This document shows, in pieces, positions 11,421-20,675 of a DNA stretch of 64,000 nucleotides. This stretch comes from Rhodococcus sp. KBS0724 (GTDB lineage: Bacteria; Actinomycetota; Actinomycetes; Mycobacteriales; Mycobacteriaceae), in NCBI RefSeq assembly GCF_005938745.2, contig NZ_VCBX02000001.1, forward strand, positions 2,204,001 to 2,268,000, read 5' to 3'. The notes beneath the pieces are model-generated. The model worked only from the letters and a program-made list of their open reading frames with translations. It was not told the origin of the DNA and searched no databases. Within the stretch, counting starts at the first letter, position 1; the number at the start of each line of letters is the position of its first letter. The translations under genes were made by a program, and so were the position numbers.

Positions 11421-11836
11421 GCACCCCGTCAGAATCGAACCCGGAGTCTGGGAAATCTCAGTTCGGCGCCCCGACGAAGGACCCGTGGAAGGGATTCCGC
11501 GGAATTGCGTCGGGAACCCTGATTCTCGAGGTGATCGTTGTACTGCTGACTATCCCCGTCGTGCAAGTTGTCGGCGACGGATTGAACTGGTTCTCCGGCA
11601 CGTACATCCTGGGCTTGGCAGTGCTGATGATCCTGGGCTGCGGCATCCAGGGACGTCCGTGGGCGATGAAGTACAACATCGCCCTGCAGGTCCTGCTGAT
11701 CCTCGGATTCTTCGTCCACTACTCCATCGGCATCATGGGAATCGTCTTTGCCTTGGTGTGGGCGTACCTGGTCTACCTGCGCAAGGACATCGCGCGACGG
11801 ATGGATGAGGGCCTGCTTCCGGGTCAGCGCGACTGA
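11417..11836 (+). CDS. DUF4233 family small membrane protein
   Basis: 139 residues. A charged, proline-rich N-terminus of about 25 residues (KDPWKGFRGIASGTLI) is followed by four hydrophobic segments at roughly 33-55, 58-75, 80-100 and 102-120, and a basic tail. This is the actinobacterial DUF4233 protein found between folC and ndk; it corresponds to Rv2446c as I recall. Its function is unknown. GTG 11417 overlaps the folC stop by four bases, so it is translated with folC. Confidence 0.85.
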   Translation: MSTPSESNPESGKSQFGAPTKDPWKGFRGIASGTLILEVIVVLLTIPVVQVVGDGLNWFSGTYILGLAVLMILGCGIQGRPWAMKYNIALQVLLILGFFVHYSIGIMGIVFALVWAYLVYLRKDIARRMDEGLLPGQRD

Positions 11837-11841
11837 CCATT

Positions 11842-11847
11842 TAGGCT
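11842..11847 (+). promoter_or_regulatory. Probable -10 element of ndk, leaderless
   Basis: TAGGCT ends seven bases before the GTG at 11855, and no ribosome binding site precedes that GTG. The distance fits a leaderless transcript. No good -35 was seen. Confidence 0.4.
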
Positions 11848-11854
11848 GGCCGAC

Positions 11855-12274
11855 GTGACTGAGCGCACCCTCGTACTGATCAAGCCCGACGCCGTTGCCC
11901 GTGGATACGTGGGAGAAATCCTGAGTCGTATCGAGCGCAAAGGCCTGACCATCGCAGCACTCGACCTCCGCACCGCTTCCGAAGACGTGGCTGGTAGCCA
12001 CTACGCGGAGCACGCCGAGCGTCCGTTCTACCCGAGCTTGTTGGAGTTCATCACCTCCGGTCCGTTGGTTGCCGCAGTGCTCGAAGGCCCTCGTGCCATC
12101 GCCGCATTCCGTCAGCTCGCCGGTGGCACCGACCCCGTCGAGAAGGCGCTACCGGGAACGATTCGCGGCGACTTCGGTCTCGAATCGCAGCAGAACCTGG
12201 TGCACGGAAGCGATTCCGTCGAATCTGCCGAGCGTGAGATCGCGCTGTGGTTCCCGGCCCTGTCGTCCATCTGA
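11855..12274 (+). CDS. ndk: Nucleoside diphosphate kinase
   Basis: A 139-residue protein of standard NDK length. It starts [20 protein letters not shown], has the ATP/nucleotide-binding block [15 protein letters not shown], and carries the active-site histidine in [16 protein letters not shown] near residue 117. It transfers the gamma-phosphate of ATP to (d)NDPs through a phosphohistidine. The last residues WFPALSSI are typical. It sits 18 bases after the DUF4233 gene and probably also has its own leaderless promoter. A strong hairpin follows 29 bases after the stop. Confidence 0.97.
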   Translation: MTERTLVLIKPDAVARGYVGEILSRIERKGLTIAALDLRTASEDVAGSHYAEHAERPFYPSLLEFITSGPLVAAVLEGPRAIAAFRQLAGGTDPVEKALPGTIRGDFGLESQQNLVHGSDSVESAEREIALWFPALSSI

Positions 12275-12303
12275 CTCTTCGACGCGTTTCCTCGAGCAGC
12301 ACT

Positions 12304-12354
12304 TGTCCCACATTGGTGCGCCCTTGCAAGTAACGGGCGCATCGATGTGGGATA
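12304..12354 (+). terminator. Long near-perfect hairpin downstream of ndk
   Basis: Arms 12304-12323 and 12335-12354 pair over 20 positions as RNA, with three G-U wobbles and an 11-base loop. The core arms read TCCCACAT..TGCGCCC and GGGCGCA..ATGTGGGA. It starts 30 bases after the ndk stop and has no T-run. It may terminate ndk transcription, or be a processing or regulatory element of the rne leader. Confidence 0.55.
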
Positions 12355-12402
12355 CTGCTATTGGTTGAAGCGCAATTTTTGTTCTACGTGTGTTCAACCG
12401 GA

Positions 12403-12445
12403 TGACACCCAAGTTTCGATGTGACACCAGGTTCGACGTGACATT
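12403..12445 (+). repeat. Imperfect direct repeat in the rne upstream region
   Basis: TGACACC occurs at 12403 and 12422, and TGACATT at 12439. The intervening bases are also similar (AAGTTTCGATG and AGGTTCGACG). Units are 19 and 17 bases long. It may be an operator; no protein can be assigned. Confidence 0.4.
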
Positions 12446-12623
12446 GCGCTCGATGCCCTTTCATCGCTGCTATCGGTCAACAGGAAATCCCTAGACCTTT
12501 GCACGCTGGATGATCAGGCGCTCGGGCCACGGACCTCACGGACAACAGCCATCCAGCCAGGCACTTCATGTGTACGCAGTGAATAACGGGCACTACGGAC
12601 CATGCGGAGCGAGACCTTACAAT

Positions 12624-12647
12624 CTCGCACTCACTTCTGAGTGCGAG
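12624..12647 (+). promoter_or_regulatory. Perfect hairpin in the rne leader
   Basis: CTCGCACTCA and TGAGTGCGAG pair perfectly around the loop CTTC. The element ends 79 bases before the rne GTG. By analogy with structured rne leaders it could be a site where RNase E senses its own mRNA; this is inference. Confidence 0.5.
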
Positions 12648-12726
12648 TACACACAGCGCGCCCCTGCGTGGCCGCGTGACAACTCGATTGCAGAGTTGGA
12701 CGCGCCCGGGGGCTGAGGAGACTTAC

Positions 12727-15700
12727 GTGGCCGATCAAGCCCCAACAGATTCAGAATCGAACGAAGCTCCGGTCTTTCCGGACAAGATGCGCGTCCATGC
12801 GCTGGCCAAGTTGCTGGGAATCACCAGCAAGCAGGTCCTCGCGGAGGCTGCTGCCCTCGGAACCGAGATTCGCAGCGCTCAGTCGAGCGTGCACCGTGAC
12901 GTCGCCGAACGTATTCATGCGTCGTTGCACTCCGTCGCCGATGTCATCGAGCCGGTGGTCGCCGAACTCGACGCGCTGATCGACCCCGTGGTCGAGAAGC
13001 CTGTCGAAGAGACGCCAGCTGTAGAAGCACCAGCAGTAGAAGCACCGGCCGTCGAGGCTCCGCCCGTTGCGGAAAAGCCGGCCCGTGCGCGTCGTTCACG
13101 CAAGAAGGTTGTCGCCGAAGAGCCGGCTGTAGTCGACCCCGCCGTTGCGGAGATCGCGGCAGATCTTGATGCGGCCGCAGCGTTGCCGGGCAGCGAGCCT
13201 GAGCAGTCGGATCTCTTCACGTCCTTCGAAGCGGCGCAGACTCACGCACCCGAAGCAGAGCAGGCACCGGCCCAGGTTCCGCTCTTCCTGCAGCCGGACA
13301 TGGAAGCGGTCGAGGTTGCGCCGCGTCGTCGCCGGGCTCGTCGTGAGCCGGCAGCACCGGTGGTCGAGGAGAAGTCGAGCGCACCGGCCGAGGCCGAGAG
13401 CGCACCGGCCGAGACAGCTGCAGTCGAAACGGCTGTAGCCGAATCCCCGCAGGCACCGGAGACCATCACCGCACCGCAGGCCGAAGGCGAGAATGCCGAG
13501 GCTGAATCCGACGAGGAAGACGACGACCAGCCGCGTCGTCGCCGTCGTGGACGCCGTGGTCGTGGTCGTGGGCGCGGTGAGCAGGCGGGGGAGCAGAACG
13601 AGGACGAGTCCGAGTCTTCGGACGAATCGACGTCCGAGTCCGCTCCGGATGACAAGAGCACTCCGGCGGACGTCGAGGGCAAGTCCGACAAGGCGGCGTC
13701 CGAAGAAGCCGAGAGTGACACCGAGTCCGAGAGCAGCGAAGATTCCGACCTCGACGCCGACGGCAACAACCGTCGTCGCCGTCGTCGCCGTCGTCGCAAG
13801 ACCGGCTCCGACAGTGGCGCCGATTCGACCACGACGTCCGAGGACGACCCGCCGAACACGGTCGTTCACGAGCGCGAACCGCGCAGCAAGACCCGCGTCG
13901 TGCGGGACGAAGTTCAGGGAATCAGTGGTTCCACGCGACTCGAGGCAAAGCGTCAGCGCCGCCGCGACGGGCGTGATGCCGGACGTCGTCGTCCGCCGAT
14001 CCTGACCGAGTCCGAGTTCCTGGCCCGCCGCGAGGCTGTTGATCGGGTGATGGTCGTGCGCGATCGCGCCGACAGTGGTCAGCCGCATGCAACAACGCAG
14101 GTCGCAGTCCTCGAAGACGGCGTCCTCGTCGAGCACTTTGTCACCAACTCGGCCGCCGCGTCGATGGTGGGCAACGTCTACTTGGGTCGCGTCCAGAACG
14201 TGCTGCCCAGCATGGAAGCTGCGTTCATCGACATCGGACGCGGACGCAACGGCGTGCTGTACGCCGGTGAGGTCAACTGGGAAGCTGCCGGTCTCGGTGG
14301 CAACTCCCGCAAGATCGAGCAGGCTCTCAAGCCGGGCGACCAGGTTCTGGTGCAGGTCAGCAAGGATCCGGTCGGACACAAGGGTGCCCGTCTGACTACG
14401 CAAATCTCTCTGGCCGGACGTTTCCTCGTCTACGTTCCCGGTGGTTCGTCCACCGGTATCAGCCGCAAGCTGCCAGACACCGAGCGCAAGCGCCTCAAGG
14501 AAATCCTGCGCGACATCGTTCCGGCCGACGCCGGTGTGATCATCCGCACGGCGTCCGAAGGTGTCAGCGAAGAGGAGCTGGCGCGCGACGTCACTCGTCT
14601 GCAGGCTCAGTGGGCGGGAATCGAAGAGCAGGCCGCCGCGGCGGACTCCGGGAAGTCCGGCAGCCCGCAGGCGCTGTACGAAGAGCCTGACATGCTGGTC
14701 AAGGTTATTCGTGACCTGTTCAACGAGGACTTTTCGAAGCTGGTCATCGAGGGCGACAAGGCTCACGGCACGGTGGAGAACTACATCAACTCCGTCGCTC
14801 CGGATCTTCTGCCGCGACTCGAGAAGTACACGCCGAACAACGGCATCGACATTTTCCAGGCCCGTCGCATCGACGAGCAGTTGGCCAAGGCGCTCGATCG
14901 CAAGGTGTGGCTGCCGTCCGGCGGCACGCTGGTGATCGACCGCACCGAGGCCATGACAGTTGTCGACGTCAACACCGGCAAGTTCACCGGTGCAGGCGGC
15001 AACCTCGAAGAAACTGTGACGCGCAACAACCTCGAAGCTGCCGAGGAGATCGTTCGCCAGATGCGTTTGCGCGACATCGGCGGAATGATCGTCGTCGACT
15101 TCATCGACATGGTGCTCGAATCGAACCGGGATCTGGTCCTGCGTCGACTCACCGAATGCCTGGGCCGTGATCGCACGCGTCATCAGGTTTCCGAGGTCAC
15201 GTCGCTCGGATTGGTCCAGATGACCCGTAAGAAGTTGGGTACCGGTCTGGTCGAGGCATTCTCGACAACATGTGAGCACTGCCACGGTCGCGGCATCATC
15301 GTGCATTCCGAACCGGTCGAGGTGAAGTCCGCCGATGACGGTGGAGCACGCTCCTCGCAGCAGCGCAGCGACTCCGGAAGCTCACGCAAGAACAAGCGTG
15401 GCCGCGGGGACAAGCCGGCCGCCACAGAGTCCAACGGACACGAAGCGCAGACGTCGGAGGTTCCGGCAGTCGACGCGACAGTCAAGCGGGCGCACCCGGT
15501 GGCGTTGGCGATGGCTGCGCACCACGACGAGCACGAGCATGGTCACGACGAGGCGAGCGCAGCGAAGGCGCAGGCTCCGGCGGAGCGCGATGCTTCCAAA
15601 AGTGCCGAATCGGCGCCGGTGGCAGCGGATTCGTCCACTGTCGATTCTGGCCGGACTACTGATGGTGCTGTGGATAGTGTTGCGGCGCAGACAGATCGCG

Positions 15701-15999
15701 GAACTAGCGACACCCGGTCGGGTGACGTCGATGGCAGTGCGGTGGCAGCCGAATCTGCTCCGCGAAGTCGTCGTCGCAGCCGCAGGGCGTCTCGGGCCGC
15801 GTCAGCGCCAAGTGCCGCGGCACCCGAGGTCGGCACGGTCTTTGTTCTGCCGACGCCCGAACCTGTGGCGGAAGCCGTAACGGAGCCTGTCACCGCCGGT
15901 GCAGCGGCACCGGTGGAAGACGACGTCGTGGTGGTCAAGAGGCCGCGTCGACGCCGCGCAGCAGCACGTCCGGCCGGTCCGCCGGTTGACGGCGAGTAA
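12727..15999 (+). CDS. rne: Ribonuclease E/G family protein
   Basis: A 1090-residue protein. Residues 1-70 resemble an IF2-N-type winged module (MRVHALAKLLGITSKQVL). Then come about 400 residues of low-complexity Ala/Glu/Pro and Arg/Gly-rich sequence. The S1 domain is near 482-560 (GNVYLGRVQNVLPSMEAAF). The catalytic Asp residues read as D747 in VVDVNTGK and D791 in VVDFIDM. The Zn-link is Cys849 and Cys852 in TTCEHCHGRG. The C-terminal 240 residues are again disordered and basic. It cleaves single-stranded mRNA and processes rRNA. GTG 12727 follows GAGGAG by six bases; an in-frame GTG at 12676 lacks a site. Catalytic core flanked by disordered arms is the usual actinobacterial arrangement. 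Confidence 0.94.
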   Translation: MADQAPTDSESNEAPVFPDKMRVHALAKLLGITSKQVLAEAAALGTEIRSAQSSVHRDVAERIHASLHSVADVIEPVVAELDALIDPVVEKPVEETPAVEAPAVEAPAVEAPPVAEKPARARRSRKKVVAEEPAVVDPAVAEIAADLDAAAALPGSEPEQSDLFTSFEAAQTHAPEAEQAPAQVPLFLQPDMEAVEVAPRRRRARREPAAPVVEEKSSAPAEAESAPAETAAVETAVAESPQAPETITAPQAEGENAEAESDEEDDDQPRRRRRGRRGRGRGRGEQAGEQNEDESESSDESTSESAPDDKSTPADVEGKSDKAASEEAESDTESESSEDSDLDADGNNRRRRRRRRRKTGSDSGADSTTTSEDDPPNTVVHEREPRSKTRVVRDEVQGISGSTRLEAKRQRRRDGRDAGRRRPPILTESEFLARREAVDRVMVVRDRADSGQPHATTQVAVLEDGVLVEHFVTNSAAASMVGNVYLGRVQNVLPSMEAAFIDIGRGRNGVLYAGEVNWEAAGLGGNSRKIEQALKPGDQVLVQVSKDPVGHKGARLTTQISLAGRFLVYVPGGSSTGISRKLPDTERKRLKEILRDIVPADAGVIIRTASEGVSEEELARDVTRLQAQWAGIEEQAAAADSGKSGSPQALYEEPDMLVKVIRDLFNEDFSKLVIEGDKAHGTVENYINSVAPDLLPRLEKYTPNNGIDIFQARRIDEQLAKALDRKVWLPSGGTLVIDRTEAMTVVDVNTGKFTGAGGNLEETVTRNNLEAAEEIVRQMRLRDIGGMIVVDFIDMVLESNRDLVLRRLTECLGRDRTRHQVSEVTSLGLVQMTRKKLGTGLVEAFSTTCEHCHGRGIIVHSEPVEVKSADDGGARSSQQRSDSGSSRKNKRGRGDKPAATESNGHEAQTSEVPAVDATVKRAHPVALAMAAHHDEHEHGHDEASAAKAQAPAERDASKSAESAPVAADSSTVDSGRTTDGAVDSVAAQTDRGTSDTRSGDVDGSAVAAESAPRSRRRSRRASRAASAPSAAAPEVGTVFVLPTPEPVAEAVTEPVTAGAAAPVEDDVVVVKRPRRRRAAARPAGPPVDGE

Positions 16000-16021
16000 G
16001 AACTACCTTCGTTCGGAAATT

Positions 16022-16060
16022 GGCTTCGGTGCCTGACCCGCTGTGGCGGGCGCCGAAGCC
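16022..16060 (+). terminator. Hairpin terminator after rne
   Basis: GGCTTCGGTG (16022-16031) pairs with CGCCGAAGCC (16051-16060) with one G-U pair. Inside it CCCGC pairs with GCGGG around TGTG. It begins 22 bases after the rne stop. There is no T-run, so termination is inferred from position and stability. Confidence 0.6.
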
Positions 16061-16126
16061 ATGAACCGAAGTTTCTGCTGGTAGAAGCAGTAAATGTAGG
16101 ATCGTTTCACCCCTCGGCGGGGCGGT

Positions 16127-16156
16127 TTGACCATGACGGTTGCTTTCCCGTAACCT
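16127..16156 (+). promoter_or_regulatory. Probable rplU-rpmA promoter
   Basis: TTGACC (16127-16132) and TAACCT (16151-16156) are separated by 18 bases, which is close to the primary sigma factor pattern. It would give an L21 leader of about 170 bases. Confidence 0.45.
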
Positions 16157-16333
16157 TGCATAGTCGCCACCCGGCGGTAGAGATTCCGTGTGCCTAGAGT
16201 GCGGGAATGTCTACGGGAATCTCCCGGTGCATCAGCATCGAGCCGAGGTGACATAAACCAGACCAGTCGCGATGCATTTGACGCCTCAGGCAGCAGCGCG
16301 AGCAAGTTCGAAGAAGCAAGGGGTAGCCCTCCG

Positions 16334-16645
16334 ATGGCAACGTACGCGATCGTCAAGACCGGCGGAAAGCAGTACAAGGTCGCTGTTGGTGACCTCGTCA
16401 AGGTCGAGAAGATCGAGGGTGAGCCCGGCACTGCTGTCTCGCTTGCTCCCGTTCTCGTGGTTGACGGATCTGACCTGACCACCGACACGGCCAAGCTGGC
16501 CAAGGTCGCGGTCACCAGTGAGATCGTCGAGCACACCAAGGGCCCGAAGATCCGCATCCACAAGTTCAAGAACAAGACCGGTTACCACAAGCGTCAGGGC
16601 CACAGGCAGCCGCTTACGGTGCTCAAGGTCACGGGCATCAAGTAA
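16334..16645 (+). CDS. rplU: 50S ribosomal protein L21
   Basis: 103 residues beginning [16 protein letters not shown], the invariant L21 start, with [20 protein letters not shown] near the C-terminus for 23S rRNA binding. The frame continues upstream of 16334, but family length and the [11 protein letters not shown] start fix the ATG. rpmA follows after 42 bases. The pair ends in a strong terminator, so rplU-rpmA is a two-gene unit separate from obg. Confidence 0.97.
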   Translation: MATYAIVKTGGKQYKVAVGDLVKVEKIEGEPGTAVSLAPVLVVDGSDLTTDTAKLAKVAVTSEIVEHTKGPKIRIHKFKNKTGYHKRQGHRQPLTVLKVTGIK

Positions 16646-16687
16646 CCAGTTCTTTCTAGCTAATTTCACCCGAGGAGGGTCAATAGC

Positions 16688-16957
16688 ATGGCACATAAGA
16701 AGGGTGCATCCAGCTCCCGTAACGGTCGCGATTCAAACGCCCAGCGCCTCGGCGTGAAGCGCTTCGGCGGCCAGTCCGTCAGCGCAGGCGAAATCCTGGT
16801 TCGCCAGCGCGGCACGCACTTCCACCCCGGCGTCAACGTCGGCCGTGGCGGCGACGACACCCTGTTCGCTCTCGCTGCCGGTGCAGTCGAGTTCGGCCAG
16901 AAGCGTGGACGCAAGACCGTGAACATCGTTCCGGCCGTCGTTGCGGCTGAGGTCTAG
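16688..16957 (+). CDS. rpmA: 50S ribosomal protein L27
   Basis: 89 residues: [20 protein letters not shown], then LGVKRFGGQ and the [17 protein letters not shown] core. The N-terminal tail of L27 reaches the peptidyl-transferase centre. There is no Firmicute-type cleaved N-terminal extension. GAGGAGG lies about 11 bases upstream of the ATG. It is the second gene of the rplU-rpmA unit. Confidence 0.97.
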
Positions 16958-17026
16958 TCTCTCTCGCTAGTTGTGCGTCACAGGTTCAACTGCTTTCAGT
17001 GACGCCGTGACGCGTTCCAAGCTCCC

Positions 17027-17078
17027 AATAGGGGCGGACCAGGGTTGAAATAACCCGGTCCGCCCCTATTGTTTGTTT
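17027..17078 (+). terminator. Rho-independent terminator of rplU-rpmA
   Basis: AATAGGGGCGGACC (17027-17040) pairs perfectly with GGTCCGCCCCTATT (17057-17070). An inner GGGTT/AACCC extends the stem around a GAAAT loop. The T-rich tract GTTTGTTT follows. This is the clearest intrinsic terminator in the window. Confidence 0.92.
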
Positions 17079-17182
17079 AAGCAGTGCTTTCATTTCACTT
17101 GTTTCACCCGAGCAACCCTGCTCACCTGAAGTTCAGCTCATCGCGTGAGACCCGCAATTGACTGAGGAAGGATCCGGCAGTC

Positions 17183-18634
17183 ATGTCCCGATTCATTGAC
17201 CGTGTTGTGCTGCACGTCAGCGCTGGAAAAGGCGGCAACGGTTGCGCCTCCGTACACCGCGAGAAGTTCAAACCGCTCGGCGGTCCTGACGGTGCGAACG
17301 GCGGACGCGGCGGCGATGTCGTCCTCGTCGTCGACGAAAACATCCATACTCTGCTCGACTTCCACTTTCATCCCAATGCGAAGGCCACCAACGGCAAGCA
17401 GGGTGCCGGCAGCAACCGTGAAGGCGCCAACGGCGAAGATCTCATCCTGAAGGTTCCGGACGGCACCGTCGTGCTCGATACCGACGGCAATGTCCTGGCC
17501 GACCTCGTGGGAGTCGGCTCGCGCTACGACGCCGCTCAAGGTGGACGTGGTGGCCTCGGCAACGCGGCATTGGCCTCGAAGGCCCGCAAGGCTCCCGGCT
17601 TCGCGCTGCTCGGTGAAGACGGCGTCGAGCGTGACCTGGTTCTCGAACTCAAGTCGGTTGCCGACGTGGGTCTGCTCGGATTCCCCTCCGCCGGTAAGTC
17701 TTCGCTGGTTTCCGTCCTGTCGGCGGCTAAGCCGAAGATCGCGGACTACCCGTTCACGACGCTGGTTCCCAACCTCGGTGTTGTCTCGAGCGGCGACACC
17801 ACGTTTACCGTCGCCGATGTCCCCGGACTGATCCCCGGTGCCAGCGAAGGCCGCGGATTGGGTCTGGACTTCCTGCGCCACATCGAGCGCTGTGCCGTGC
17901 TGGCACATGTGATCGACTGCGCAACTCTGGATCCGGGACGCGACCCGATTTCCGACATCGACGCACTCGAAGCAGAACTGGCTGCCTACACGCCTGCTCT
18001 GTCCGGCGACTCCGGACTCGGTGACCTCGACAAGCGCCCGCGCGTTGTCATCCTCAACAAGACGGACGTGCCTGAGGCGGCCGAGTTGGCCGAGATGGTC
18101 ACACCGGAGATCGAAGCTCGCGGCTGGCCCGTCTTCACGATTTCGGCTGTGAGCCGTGAAGGTTTGCGCCCGTTGACATTCGCTTTGGCGAAGATGGTGC
18201 GCGACTACCAGGCGGCTAACCCCAAGCCGGAGCCGAAGCGTCAGATCATCCGGCCGATCAAGGTCAAGGATTCCAGCTTCACCATCGAGAAGGATCCCGA
18301 TATTCCCGGTGGGTTTGTCGTCCGCGGTACGCGCCCGGAGCGATGGATCCGTCAGACGGCCTTCGACAACGACGAAGCCGTGGGCTACCTCGCCGACCGT
18401 CTTGCACGGTTGGGCGTCGAAGATGCACTGGTCAAGAAGGGCGCACAGCCCGGAGCGTCGGTCACCATCGGTGACGTCAGCTTCGAGTGGGAGCCGATGA
18501 CCCCGGCCGGTATCGACCTGACCCGTACGGGTCGCGGTACGGATCCGCGACTCGATCAGGTCGAGCGCATCGGCGCCGACGAGCGCAAGCATGCCAGGCG
18601 CGTTCGCCGCGGCTTGCTCGACGAAGACAGCTAA
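17183..18634 (+). CDS. obg: Obg/CgtA GTPase
   Basis: 483 residues in three parts. The N-terminal glycine-rich Obg fold ([14 protein letters not shown]) spans 1-158. The G domain has Walker [10 protein letters not shown] near 168, switch [11 protein letters not shown] and NKTD. The C-terminal OCT domain (about 340-430) ends in a basic tail. Obg binds the large ribosomal subunit and links GTP/ppGpp levels to ribosome assembly. GGAAGG lies 11 to 16 bases upstream of the ATG. proB follows after 33 bases on the same strand. Confidence 0.97.
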   Translation: MSRFIDRVVLHVSAGKGGNGCASVHREKFKPLGGPDGANGGRGGDVVLVVDENIHTLLDFHFHPNAKATNGKQGAGSNREGANGEDLILKVPDGTVVLDTDGNVLADLVGVGSRYDAAQGGRGGLGNAALASKARKAPGFALLGEDGVERDLVLELKSVADVGLLGFPSAGKSSLVSVLSAAKPKIADYPFTTLVPNLGVVSSGDTTFTVADVPGLIPGASEGRGLGLDFLRHIERCAVLAHVIDCATLDPGRDPISDIDALEAELAAYTPALSGDSGLGDLDKRPRVVILNKTDVPEAAELAEMVTPEIEARGWPVFTISAVSREGLRPLTFALAKMVRDYQAANPKPEPKRQIIRPIKVKDSSFTIEKDPDIPGGFVVRGTRPERWIRQTAFDNDEAVGYLADRLARLGVEDALVKKGAQPGASVTIGDVSFEWEPMTPAGIDLTRTGRGTDPRLDQVERIGADERKHARRVRRGLLDEDS

Positions 18635-18667
18635 CACACGCGAAACCAGAAGTGAGGGAACGGGACT

Positions 18668-19771
18668 GTGCTCGGTTCCACCAGGGAGTCGATTGCGTCG
18701 GCTCACAGTATTGTCGTGAAGATCGGGTCGTCCGCACTGACCAGTTTGGTCGCGGGCCTCGATACCCATCGGCTTGATCTGTTGGCCGACGCCATCGAAG
18801 CCCGCATGCGTGCGGGTTCGGACGTTGTTGTGGTGTCTTCCGGCGCCGTGGGTGCCGGATTGGCTCCGTTGGGACTTACCAAACGACCTCGGGACCTCGC
18901 AACAAAGCAGGCGGCAGCCAGCGTCGGACAATTGGCGCTGGCCCATGCGTGGGGTACGTCCTTTGCGCGGTACGGGCGAACGGTGGGGCAGGTTCTACTC
19001 ACCGCCGACGACATCGCTCGGCGGACGCAACACCGCAACGCTCAGCGAACCCTCGATCGACTGCGGGCATTGCACGCGGTGGCCATCGTCAACGAAAACG
19101 ACACTGTCGCAACAACAGAACTCCGTTTCGGTGACAATGACCGACTGGCCGCGTTGGTGGCGCACCTGGTCGGCGCAGACGCGCTGATTCTGCTCTCCGA
19201 TGTCGACGGTCTGTACGACGGTGATCCCCGCAAGGGCAATGCCACCTTGATCCCCGAGGTCAACAGTCCCGAGGATCTTGACGGAGTGGTAGCCGGTTCG
19301 GGTGGTGCGCTGGGTACGGGCGGTATGGCGTCCAAGCTCTCCGCTGCCCGCTTGGCTGCCGATTCCGGTGTGCCCGTTCTCCTTGCCGCTGCGTCCGACG
19401 CGGCAGCAGCACTGAGCGGGGCCGATGTGGGAACCGCGTTTGCCGCGCGGCCCACGAGGCTCTCGGCCCGCCGATTCTGGGTGCGTCATGCCGCCGATAC
19501 GCAGGGCGACGTGCATCTCGACGAAGGTGCCGTGCGTGCGGTTGTCACCAAGCGTCGTAGCTTGCTGTCCGCTGGAATCGTCGGTGTCTCAGGCGATTTC
19601 CATGCCGGCGACGTGGTGTCTTTGATGGGTCCGGGGGAGAAGCCCGTCGCCCGCGGTGTCGTTGCGTTCGATGCCTCGGAGATCGAAGAAATCCTCGGAC
19701 GCTCCACCGCGGATCTGCCGGCGGATATGCAGCGTCCGGTTGTTCACGCCGATGACTTGGTAGCGCTGTAG
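18668..19771 (+). CDS. proB: Glutamate 5-kinase
   Basis: 367 residues: an N-terminal amino-acid kinase domain ([41 protein letters not shown]) and a C-terminal PUA domain from about 280. It phosphorylates glutamate in the first step of proline synthesis. The next enzyme, proA, is 19.7 kb away beyond the accessory block. GTG 18668 follows GAGGGAACGGG. The last 28 bases overlap, tail to tail, the 3' end of the sirtuin gene on the other strand, and no terminator hairpin is evident there. Confidence 0.96.
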   Translation: MLGSTRESIASAHSIVVKIGSSALTSLVAGLDTHRLDLLADAIEARMRAGSDVVVVSSGAVGAGLAPLGLTKRPRDLATKQAAASVGQLALAHAWGTSFARYGRTVGQVLLTADDIARRTQHRNAQRTLDRLRALHAVAIVNENDTVATTELRFGDNDRLAALVAHLVGADALILLSDVDGLYDGDPRKGNATLIPEVNSPEDLDGVVAGSGGALGTGGMASKLSAARLAADSGVPVLLAAASDAAAALSGADVGTAFAARPTRLSARRFWVRHAADTQGDVHLDEGAVRAVVTKRRSLLSAGIVGVSGDFHAGDVVSLMGPGEKPVARGVVAFDASEIEEILGRSTADLPADMQRPVVHADDLVAL

Positions 19772-20601
19772 CGCTCACGTGCTACTAGAGCGGAAAGCGC
19801 TTCGGTACAACCGATATCGAGTTTGAGGGCGGCGAATTCGTCACCGCGGGTGAGTCCACGATTGACAATCGCAACGGGCTTTCCCGCCTTCGCGGCGTAG
19901 CGCACGAATCGTAGTCCAGACATGACGGTTAACGACGAACCGGCAACCAGTACAGCGTCGGCTTCGTCGACCAGGCTGTATGCGCGGGCAACTCGTTCCT
20001 TGGGGACGGACTCGCCAAAGTACACGATGTCGGGCTTGAGAATTCCGCCGCACACGCCGCAGTCGACGACTCGGAAATGTGCGGTCGACTCGATGACCGC
20101 ATCCGCATCCGGTGCTATCTCGACTCCCTTTGCCGCAGCGACAGTTTCGGCAAAGCCGGGATTCGCCTCCTCGAGTCGTTCGGCAAGTGTTGTGCGCGAG
20201 ATCAGTCGCTGACAGTCCAGGCACCGAACCTGTGCGTAGGTGCCGTGCAGGTCGATGACATTGCGGGCCCCGGCCTTGGTGTGCAAGAGGTCCACGTTCT
20301 GGGTGATGACTCCGACGGCGCGGCCACTGCGCTCGAGAGTTGCCACCGCCCGGTGGCCGAGGTTGGGGCGAGAGCTGTCCATGTACCGCCAGCCGATGTG
20401 GTTGCGCGCCCAGTAGTGGCGCCGGAACGCGGAGTCGCCGACGAACTGCTGAAAGGTCATCGGATTGCGCGGCGGTGAATCGGGCCCGCGGTAGTCGGGG
20501 ATTCCGGAATCGGTGGAGATGCCCGCGCCCGTCAAGATTGCGAGTCGGCGCCCGGACAGGAGTTCGGTGAGGGTATCGAGGCGGTTGTCACTGGTCGGCA
20601 C
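19744..20601 (-). CDS. NAD-dependent protein deacylase, sirtuin family
   Basis: About 285 residues. Sirtuin motifs in order are [28 protein letters not shown], the catalytic His in DLHG, two zinc-binding Cys pairs (VRCLDCQ and DCGVCGG), KPDIVYFGE, and GSSLTVMSG for NAD binding. It would remove acyl groups from protein lysines using NAD. GTG at 20601 is chosen because the fold begins shortly after; the frame stays open further upstream into the helR control region without family similarity. It is divergent from helR, and its 3' end overlaps proB antisense. Confidence 0.9.
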   Translation of the reverse strand: MPTSDNRLDTLTELLSGRRLAILTGAGISTDSGIPDYRGPDSPPRNPMTFQQFVGDSAFRRHYWARNHIGWRYMDSSRPNLGHRAVATLERSGRAVGVITQNVDLLHTKAGARNVIDLHGTYAQVRCLDCQRLISRTTLAERLEEANPGFAETVAAAKGVEIAPDADAVIESTAHFRVVDCGVCGGILKPDIVYFGESVPKERVARAYSLVDEADAVLVAGSSLTVMSGLRFVRYAAKAGKPVAIVNRGLTRGDEFAALKLDIGCTEALSALVARERYSATKSSA

Positions 20602-20675
20602 CGTTCCAGGATAGGCCGTCTGCGTCAGTGACCGGGATAAACGCTTTCCTCCACTTTCAATATATAGCCAACTGG

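Larger units (their letters stand above)
12275..12726 (+). other. 452-bp ndk-rne intergenic region, probable long rne leader
   Basis: No convincing protein-coding frame is present. The region holds a 20-bp hairpin (12304-12354), an AT-richer stretch (12361-12395), an imperfect direct repeat (12403-12445) and a perfect 10-bp hairpin (12624-12647). A GGAG ribosome binding site lies seven to ten bases before the rne GTG. Long, structured 5' leaders of RNase E genes mediate autoregulation in other bacteria; whether that applies here is inference. Confidence 0.6.
16000..16333 (+). other. 334-bp rne-rplU intergenic region
   Basis: It holds the post-rne hairpin (16022-16060), a probable rplU promoter (16127-16156) and then about 175 bases of leader with no convincing gene. 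An L21-dependent leader is possible, but no known structure was recognised. Confidence 0.6.

Noticed and set aside
12510..12716. A 68-codon plus-strand frame in the ndk-rne gap
   Set aside because: No ribosome binding site or family similarity, and it contains the perfect hairpin at 12624-12647. Better read as untranslated leader.
13096..15306. A 736-codon open frame on the minus strand
   Set aside because: Antisense shadow of rne, driven by its repetitive Arg/Ala/Glu codons. No domain or start signal.
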